This document shows, one piece after another, positions 55,347 through 64,000 of a stretch of 64,000 nucleotides of DNA. The stretch is from Deinococcus sp. YIM 134068 (GTDB taxonomy: Bacteria; Deinococcota; Deinococci; Deinococcales; Deinococcaceae). The stretch is from NCBI RefSeq assembly GCF_036543075.1, contig NZ_JAZHPF010000006.1, forward strand, positions 130,580 to 194,579, given 5' to 3'. Within the stretch, counting starts at the first letter, position 1; every line of letters starts with the position of its first letter. The position numbers and the translations under genes were made by a program. The notes beneath the pieces are model-generated. The model was not told the DNA's origin, searched no databases, and was given only the letters and a program-made list of their open reading frames with translations.

Positions 55347-55440
55347 GGGCTGAGGTTCAAGGGGCCGCAGTCCACTCCGCTCCGGCCCTGCTGACGAAGG
55401 GGGCAGAGGCCTGCCCCTGGCCACTGGAAGGGCGCAACCC

Positions 55441-56019
55441 GTGAATTCGACTTCCCCTTCCCCTGGCCCTCACGCCCCGGTGACCCTGTGGCGACGCCTG
55501 CTGCCGCCCGTGCTCGCGGCTGCCCTCGCGGTGGTCCTGGGCGTGGCCCTGCTCAACCCAGCGCGCGGCACAACCAGCGGCGGCCCGCTCGTCGGAAAGC
55601 CAGCCCCCGCCTTCGCCCTCCAGAGCCTAGACGGTGCGCCGGTTGGGTTGGCGGACCTGCGTGGTCGGCCCGTCGTGCTGAACTTCTGGGCGTCGTGGTG
55701 TACCCCGTGCCGCGAGGAAGCGCCCCTGTTCCGTGAACTCAGCGAACGGCAGGAGGCCAGCCAGGGCCTCGCCGTGATCGGCATCCTCTTCCAGGAGACC
55801 AAAGAACAGAACGCCCGCGACTTCATTCGTGAATTCGCCCTCGCGTATCCCAGCCTGCGTGACCCCCAGTCCAGAACCGCGATCAACTACGGCGTAGGCG
55901 GCATTCCCGAGACGTTCTTCATCGACAGGGCAGGCGTGGTTCAGCACCTGGACCGGGGCGGCCTGAACCGCGAGCGGCTGAACGTCGGGCTGGACAAGAT
56001 CGGGGTGGGCAGGCTGTGA
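55441..56019 (+). CDS. TlpA/ResA/CcmG-type thiol-disulfide oxidoreductase
   Basis: One N-terminal membrane anchor ([19 protein letters not shown]) is followed by a thioredoxin fold with [15 protein letters not shown] (active CxxC) and [15 protein letters not shown] (cis-Pro loop). The insertion [16 protein letters not shown] is typical of CcmG/ResA. It would reduce disulfides outside the membrane, fed by a CcdA-type partner such as the one at 47066. The GTG start has a weak ribosome site. Confidence 0.88.
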   Translation: MNSTSPSPGPHAPVTLWRRLLPPVLAAALAVVLGVALLNPARGTTSGGPLVGKPAPAFALQSLDGAPVGLADLRGRPVVLNFWASWCTPCREEAPLFRELSERQEASQGLAVIGILFQETKEQNARDFIREFALAYPSLRDPQSRTAINYGVGGIPETFFIDRAGVVQHLDRGGLNRERLNVGLDKIGVGRL

Positions 56020-56068
56020 GCGATGGCCTGGGCCCGGCCGCCCCCCTGGCGGGCAGGAGAGCAATCTC

Positions 56069-56647
56069 GTGTCCTGGACAGCTTTCCCGAACTGTGTCTC
56101 CGACCTGACGCCCGGGCTGCTCGCGGGTCTCGCCCCGCCTGCCCCGGCCGAGGACCTCCGGGCCCTGACCGCGGCGCTGAACAGCCCGCCTCCCAACGAC
56201 GTCCATCAGGTGCTCGCCACCCACAACGGGCAACGGGCCGGGCACCGCCTGCTGTTTGGCCTGAAACCGATGAGTGCGCACGGCATCACCCACCATCGCC
56301 AGAGCGTCGCCCGCCTCCTGGAACGTGAGGGGCCTGTGCCGGTGACGAATCTGGACGGGCGCGCGCAGGCGTACGAACCGAATCCGCACCACGTCCCGCT
56401 GTTCACGGACAACACCGGGAATTTTCCCGGCTTCTCTCTGGCCCCAGTGGCGTCGGGCGTGTGGGGCCAGGTCGTCGTCTTCGGACTGGACATCCCCTGT
56501 CCCCGGGTGGTCGCCAACTCGTTTCACACGCTTTTTGAGGAGCTGAGCGCCGAACTCCGGCAGGGGAACTTTCTGATCCAGGAAGTGGGAGGGTACGTCT
56601 CCATGAAGCCTGGGAACGGCTCGGCCCTGTCACAGATCCTGCCGTAA
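56069..56647 (+). CDS. SMI1/KNR4 (SUKH) family protein
   Basis: The 192-aa protein has LATHNGQRAG, HRLLFGLKPM, HHVPLFTDNTGNFPGFSLAP and GVWGQVVVFG. These follow the SMI1/KNR4 order (a HNG helix, a strand with FG, then LFxDxxGN). SUKH proteins often act as immunity proteins against toxins. No toxin gene is recognised next to it. AGGAGAG lies upstream of the GTG start. Confidence 0.75.
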   Translation: MSWTAFPNCVSDLTPGLLAGLAPPAPAEDLRALTAALNSPPPNDVHQVLATHNGQRAGHRLLFGLKPMSAHGITHHRQSVARLLEREGPVPVTNLDGRAQAYEPNPHHVPLFTDNTGNFPGFSLAPVASGVWGQVVVFGLDIPCPRVVANSFHTLFEELSAELRQGNFLIQEVGGYVSMKPGNGSALSQILP

Positions 56648-56842
56648 GTGTGGGGGAGGTGGACTCGCCCACCAGCCCTGCTCCGGTCCTTGCCCCAGGC
56701 GGATGCACGCTCCCCAAGGTTTCAACGGCCGTCCGGGTGTGTCTGAGGACCAACGCCCTCTCCTGGGCGAGACTGATCGTGCTCCCTTCTTGCCGGGCGA
56801 TACCCCGTCCACGTGATGCCCGACTCAACCTGAGCCTTCCAT

Positions 56843-57004
56843 TCAGCGGGCAGGACCCGCCGGTGTGACGTCCCCGGTCGGCGCCTCCTGGAGAGGCGGA
56901 GCATCCAGCCGCCGGTCCCAGGCGCTGAGCAGACCGAGCAGGAGCAAGGCCAGCAGCAACCCCAGGGCGGCACGCCTTCCAGTGGAGGTGTTGGACTGAG
57001 GCAT
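56843..57004 (-). CDS. small single-TM protein, 53 aa
   Basis: An ATG at 57004 gives MPQSNTSTGRRAALG, then a hydrophobic stretch (LLLALLLLGLLSAW) and a short acidic/Pro-rich tail. The topology is that of many small anchored peptides. It follows the methyltransferase gene by 24 nt in the same direction, so it may be the last gene of that operon. Confidence 0.5.
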   Translation of the reverse strand: MPQSNTSTGRRAALGLLLALLLLGLLSAWDRRLDAPPLQEAPTGDVTPAGPAR

Positions 57005-57028
57005 GGGTGTCCCCCTCAAGGCGTGCCG

Positions 57029-57898
57029 TCAGGGTGAGAAGAACCCTGGCACGCCGACAGCGCGCCCCGATGGCGAGAATTGGTAGCGCAGCAGGCGGTG
57101 CAGCCGCCGCAGCGCTGGGACCTGCCGCAGCACCCGACAAGCGGTCCGCTCCACCCTGGGCAGCCGCGCGAATCCCGGGAGACCCAGCAGGCCAACGTCG
57201 TCAAGGAGGTGGAAGCCTGGCCTCCAGGCTTCCACCTCCCGGGGGTTTTCCAGGCCCCAGCGCAAGGTGGCGCCGGACGCGTGTAGGGCCGGGTGCCGCG
57301 CGCCCCAGCCCACCCCCAGCGGGCTGAGGGCGTCGAACACCAGCTCCCCCGAAGGAAACGCCCCACCCAGCCGCGTGAGCAGCGCGCGCACCTCGGCCTC
57401 CGGCAGGTACATCAACAACCCCTCCGCGACCACCAGCACCGGGCGATCTGCGGGGACCGACCGCAGCCACCCTGCGTCCGTCACCGAGGCGGTGATCATC
57501 TGGTAGCTCGGTCCCTCCTCGCGGGGGTAGGCGACCCGACGCAGCGCGATCACGTCCGGCAGATCGAGGTCGAACCAGCGCACGCCGGGAGGGGGGTTTA
57601 CCCGGTCCACCCGCCCGTCCAGACCGCAGCCCAGATGAAGCACAGTGGCCGCCGGGTGCCGCGCGAGGAAGGCCATCGTCCACCCGTCGAGGTGCCGGGC
57701 ACGCAGGGCCAGCCCGAAGGCGTCGCCGCGCGGGGCAGGCAGGGGCGGGGCGGCCTGCCCCAGACGAAGCAACGCCTGGGCCGCCGTCTCGTCGCGTAGG
57801 ATCGGGTCGGGCCACGCATTCTGACGCGCCCTGACGACGAGCGGGATCAGCAAGGTCGCCTGCTCCGGGGTCAGCCAGACCGGCCTGCTCAGCGCCAC
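57029..57898 (-). CDS. class I SAM-dependent methyltransferase, LCM/PPM1-like
   Basis: Motifs VLHLGCGLDGRVDRV (SAM-binding), VRWFDLDLPDVIALRR and VLVVAEGLLMYLPEAEVRALL match the leucine-carboxyl-methyltransferase-like family. The GTG at 57898 overlaps the end of the UppP gene by 10 nt. The substrate is unknown. It belongs to the minus-strand metal cluster by position, but a direct role there is not evident. Confidence 0.8.
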   Translation of the reverse strand: MALSRPVWLTPEQATLLIPLVVRARQNAWPDPILRDETAAQALLRLGQAAPPLPAPRGDAFGLALRARHLDGWTMAFLARHPAATVLHLGCGLDGRVDRVNPPPGVRWFDLDLPDVIALRRVAYPREEGPSYQMITASVTDAGWLRSVPADRPVLVVAEGLLMYLPEAEVRALLTRLGGAFPSGELVFDALSPLGVGWGARHPALHASGATLRWGLENPREVEAWRPGFHLLDDVGLLGLPGFARLPRVERTACRVLRQVPALRRLHRLLRYQFSPSGRAVGVPGFFSP

Positions 57899-58683
57899 AG
57901 CGCCCACCCCAGGATGGCGAGACCCGCGAGCACCCGGTACACCGCGAAGGCCCGGAAGTTGTGCCGGGAGACATAGCGCAGCAGCCAGCCCACGGCCAGC
58001 AGCGCCGTGACAAAGGACACGGCCAGCCCGACAGCGAGTGGACCGAGCTGCGCCGCGCCCAGCACCTCCCGGCCCTTGACCAGGGCATACAGGGTCGCCA
58101 GGCCGAGGGTCGGGATCGACAGGTAGAACGAGAAGGCCGTGGCGGTCGGCCGGTCGAGGCCGGTGAGCAGGCCGCCGATGATGCTCGACGCGCTGCGCGA
58201 GACGCCCGGCACCAGGGCAAGACACTGCGCGCACCCCACCACCAGGGCCTGACGCTGGCTCACCTGGGTCAGGCCCTGCGTGGTGGCCGCCACAGGCCGC
58301 CCTTCGATCACCCACAGCGCGATGCCTCCAAGAATCAGGGAGATCGCCACGGTGACCGGGGAGAAGAGGTAACGGGTGATCAGGTCACTGAACAGGAAGC
58401 CCAGGACCGCCGCTGGCACAAAGGCCAGGGCGACGCCCAGCCATAAGCGGCGCGCGTCCACGCTTGTGGGCAGGGCGCGGGCCTGGCCGACCAGATCGCG
58501 CCAGTAGTACACGATCACTGCCAGGACCGCCCCAAGCTGAATGACGATCTCGAAGGTGCCACCCGAGTTACGAAACCCCAGCAGGTCGGCGGTGACGATC
58601 AGGTGGCCGGTGGAGGACACTGGCAGGAACTCGGTGATGCCCTCGACCAGACCCAGGAGGGCGGCTGCGATGGTGTCGTTCAA
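57889..58683 (-). CDS. uppP: undecaprenyl-diphosphatase (BacA/UppP)
   Basis: LGLVEGITEFLPVSSTGHLI and VPGVSRSASSIIGGLLTGL are the catalytic signature blocks, with eight membrane segments over 264 aa. It recycles the lipid carrier for cell-wall synthesis. A TTG at 58683 with AAGGA upstream is the best start. Presence in a metal-efflux cluster is unusual and may be an accessory copy. Confidence 0.9.
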   Translation of the reverse strand: MNDTIAAALLGLVEGITEFLPVSSTGHLIVTADLLGFRNSGGTFEIVIQLGAVLAVIVYYWRDLVGQARALPTSVDARRLWLGVALAFVPAAVLGFLFSDLITRYLFSPVTVAISLILGGIALWVIEGRPVAATTQGLTQVSQRQALVVGCAQCLALVPGVSRSASSIIGGLLTGLDRPTATAFSFYLSIPTLGLATLYALVKGREVLGAAQLGPLAVGLAVSFVTALLAVGWLLRYVSRHNFRAFAVYRVLAGLAILGWALWR

Positions 58684-58738
58684 GAGAAGTCCTTGGGAAA
58701 AGACGAGGGCGGAACGGTCGCCTGATGCGGCCCCGTCC

Positions 58739-59115
58739 TCACATGACCCGGGCATGCGCCAGCATGTCCGCAATCAGCCGCGTGGTGTGGTCGTTCGCCA
58801 GCCGGTAATACGCGATCCGCCCCACCTTCCTGAAGGTCACCAGGCCCAACGCGCGCAGGTGGCGCAGCTGGTGACTCATGGTGGACTCGTTGATGCCCGC
58901 GATCACCGCCAAGTCGCACACGCACAGCTCCTCCAGGGCGAGGGCCGAGAGGATACGCAGCCGAGTGGGGTCCGACACCACCTTGGTCAGGCTGGTCGCA
59001 CGCTCGATCAGCGCGTCATCCGGCAGGGCCGCCTCCACCCGCGCCACCGCCTCCGGGTGGACACAGTGGACCTCGCAGTCCGCGGCGCGGTCAGTCTTCA
59101 CGTCAGGGGTCGTGG

Positions 59116-59119
<4 letters not shown>
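58739..59119 (-). CDS. ArsR/SmtB-family metal sensor, CadC type
   Basis: The winged HTH holds ELCVCDLAVIAGINESTMSHQ and LRHLRALGLVTFRKVGRIAY. The CVC pair in helix 3, plus N-terminal Cys in DCEVHCVHP, form the Cys4-type site of CadC (Cd/Pb/Zn sensing). It would repress the P-type ATPase and the 55146 promoter by binding ATCTGTA-N6-TACAGAT dyads. The ATG overlaps the glutaredoxin stop (ATGA). Confidence 0.88.
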
Positions 59120-59370
<251 letters not shown>

Positions 59371-59422
59371 GGGACACCTCGGAAGGAAAGGAAGTGAGGG
59401 AGCAGGGAGGGCGTGTCCGGCA

Positions 59423-60052
<630 letters not shown>

Positions 60053-60177
60053 TGGAGATCACCTTTCTGATGGCAAGCGTTGAGGGTGAAGGCGCTGTGG
60101 GTTGCGAAGGTCATACCTGTACCGGGGAGGGGGGCGTGGTCGTTGCTGTGAAGGCGAGGGCTGTGGTGGGCAGCCGC

Positions 60178-62562
<2,385 letters not shown>

Positions 62563-62567
62563 GCCCT

Positions 62568-62597
62568 AAGATATCTGTATGAATGTACAGATATCAA
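62568..62597 (-). promoter_or_regulatory. P-type ATPase promoter with ArsR-type operator
   Basis: Minus strand TTGATA (62597-62592), 18 nt, TATCTT (62573-62568). Most of the operator, a perfect dyad GATATCTGTA-N6-TACAGATATC (62570-62595), lies between and across the boxes. A repressor there would block RNA polymerase. Confidence 0.85.
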
Positions 62598-62634
62598 GCA
62601 CAGCGGGGTGCTCCTGGTCGGGGAGCGTGTGTGC

Positions 62635-64000
62635 ATGAAGAGGAACAAGTCCGGTCTGGCGGCCGTCCTGCTGTCCATGCTGCTGGGGGCCGCGCTGGCG
62701 CTGACGGCCGTGCCGTACGGCTGGAGTGTCCTGACCCCGCTGCCGCTCGCCGCGCTGCTGTGGTGGGTCTGTAACCCGGCGGCCCCGCGCGTGGTCGCTG
62801 CCCGGCTGTTCTGGGGGATGACCGCCTTCTTCGCCCTGCACCTGCTGTTCCTGCCGCTCAGCTTCGCGCAGCTCTTCGGCGTGGCGGGCGCGCTGCTCTT
62901 CCCGGCGCTGTTCGTGCTCGAAGGAGCCTTTTACGCGCTGCTGGGGCTGCTGGTGGCGCGGCTGTTTCCCACCTTCCTGGGGCGGGTCTGGGGCCTGGCG
63001 TTCGGGTGGGTGCTGCTGGAGTGGCTGCGGCACCTGGGGCCCTTCGCCTTTCCCTGGGGCACGCTAGGCTACACGCTGCTGCCCACCCCGCTGATCCAGG
63101 TGGCTGACCTCGGCGGCGTCCTGCTCGCCAGCCTGCTCGTCACGACCCTGGCGGCGGCGCTCGCCAGCCTGGCCCGGCGAGAGGTTCGTCCCCTCGCGCT
63201 GGTGCTGCCCGTCTGGGGTCTGGCACTGGCGTACGGGCTGACGCGGCCAGAGGTCACGCCACCGACCCACCAGGCGCTGCTGGTCCAGGGCAACCTCAAC
63301 CCGCTGGACAAGGTCGCGGGCAGGGCCGACCCGCTGCCGGTCTACGCCCGTCTCAGTTCCACTGCGGCTGGAGACGTCGCCATCTGGCCGGAAACGGCCG
63401 TTACGGGGGATGACCTGGCCCGCCTGCCCGCCCGGCCCCTGCTGATCGGCGTCGCCCACCCGGGTCAGAACCGGGTCGAGGCGTGGGACGGCGGCCTGGC
63501 GGCCGCCTACGACAAACGGCGGCGGGTGCCGTTCGCCGAGTACTTCCCGCTGCGTGAATCCCTGGCCCCACTGTACGGGCGGGTCTTCCGGGCGCTGGGG
63601 CTGCCCGACCTGACGGGCCTCCTTCCAGGTCGCCTCGACCGGCCGCTGACGCTGGGCGGGGTGGCGTACGGGGCGTACGTGTGTTACGAGAGCGTGTTTC
63701 CTGGGATTGCCCGCGGCCTGGTGCAGGACGGGGCGGCCGTGCTCGTCAACGTGTCCAACGACGGCTGGTTCAACGCGGGGAACGGGGTGGCGCAGCACTT
63801 CCAACTAGGCCGGGTGCGGGCCATTGAGACCCGGCGCTTCCTGCTGCGCGCGGGCAACATCGGCGTGACGGCAGTGATCGACCCGCGCGGCCGGGTGACG
63901 CAGGCGCTGCCGGTCAAGCAGGCGGGAACGCTTCAGGCGCGCTTTGCCTTGCAGGAAGGGCAGACCTGGTACGTCCGGCTGGGGGACTGGCCGGTGGGGG
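62635..64000 (+). CDS. lnt: second apolipoprotein N-acyltransferase, C-terminus outside window
   Basis: The frame runs to the window end for 455 codons. Several N-terminal membrane segments precede WPETAVTGDD (Glu), AAYDKRRRVPFAEYFPL (Lys) and YVCYESVFPG (Cys), plus VNVSNDGWFNAGNGVAQHFQ. The ATG has GGGGAGC 8 nt upstream. It diverges from the metal ATPase and shares its 70-nt intergenic region and operator, so it may also be metal-regulated. Sequence identity to the copy at 38096 is moderate at best. Confidence 0.9.
   Translation, partial: MKRNKSGLAAVLLSMLLGAALALTAVPYGWSVLTPLPLAALLWWVCNPAAPRVVAARLFWGMTAFFALHLLFLPLSFAQLFGVAGALLFPALFVLEGAFYALLGLLVARLFPTFLGRVWGLAFGWVLLEWLRHLGPFAFPWGTLGYTLLPTPLIQVADLGGVLLASLLVTTLAAALASLARREVRPLALVLPVWGLALAYGLTRPEVTPPTHQALLVQGNLNPLDKVAGRADPLPVYARLSSTAAGDVAIWPETAVTGDDLARLPARPLLIGVAHPGQNRVEAWDGGLAAAYDKRRRVPFAEYFPLRESLAPLYGRVFRALGLPDLTGLLPGRLDRPLTLGGVAYGAYVCYESVFPGIARGLVQDGAAVLVNVSNDGWFNAGNGVAQHFQLGRVRAIETRRFLLRAGNIGVTAVIDPRGRVTQALPVKQAGTLQARFALQEGQTWYVRLGDWPVG

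Overview
The window is high-GC bacterial DNA that looks like a Deinococcus replicon, possibly a megaplasmid or a variable chromosomal region. The reasons are the codon use, the many start codons lying 5-8 nt behind a TANNNT box (leaderless mRNAs), the transposase types, and the gene content (type II GAPDH, two Lnt paralogues, DtxR/MntR-type operators). The genus is an inference. I recognised no rRNA, tRNA or CRISPR array.

Layout. (1) 1-11.7 kb, mostly minus strand: the end of an IS4-type transposase, an AT-richer SIR2-like gene coupled to a 927-aa protein of unknown family, several unrecognised genes, a frameshifted DUF2227 gene, an acyltransferase-3 gene, and an Abi_2 (HEPN) gene that also carries a frameshift. 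(2) 11.9-27.2 kb: a defence island. It starts with a broken phosphoesterase gene between near-perfect inverted repeats and an integrase-like gene, and ends at a fragment of a second integrase of the same type fused to a 5'-truncated DUF3732 ATPase gene. Between them is a tightly overlapping minus-strand operon resembling class 2 DISARM: C5-cytosine methyltransferase, two unrecognised or DrmE-like proteins, DrmA helicase, DrmB (DUF1998), and an HNH nuclease where the phospholipase-D-type DrmC would normally be. (3) 27.5-35.2 kb: metal handling (ZIP transporter with a NirK-like multicopper oxidase, divergent from a DtxR/MntR regulator, with matching operators in both promoters), a CopZ-like gene with an in-frame stop, DoxX, an aldo/keto reductase, and an SDR gene split by an intact IS630 element. 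(4) 35.3-50.6 kb: an envelope/copper-type regulon. Eight promoters share one architecture, a TTTAC-type direct repeat with 11-bp period followed 9 nt later by a -10 box. They drive a C39 peptidase, a PBP transpeptidase cassette, Lnt, an lgt-DUF3105-response regulator-sensor kinase operon, a Met-rich DUF305 protein, a LysM/M23 peptidase, a CcdA-like operon and a YVTN propeller. (5) 50.6-55 kb: a decayed LacD-like aldolase gene, type II GAPDH, transposon debris (IS1182-like, Tn3) and a 3-hydroxyacyl-CoA dehydrogenase. (6) 55-64 kb: a CadC-type ArsR regulator, glutaredoxin, CDF protein, UppP, a methyltransferase and a two-HMA P1B ATPase, with ATCTGTA-N6-TACAGAT operators at two promoters. A second Lnt gene runs off the right edge.

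Working together: the OmpR-type regulator encoded inside the lgt operon is the obvious candidate to bind the eight repeats, which would link lipoprotein maturation (Lgt, Lnt), cell-wall enzymes, disulfide chemistry and Met/His-rich copper-type proteins in one response. The ArsR and DtxR regulators control neighbouring metal efflux and oxidation genes. Many genes are broken by frameshifts, stops, deletions or insertions, as expected of an accessory region in flux.
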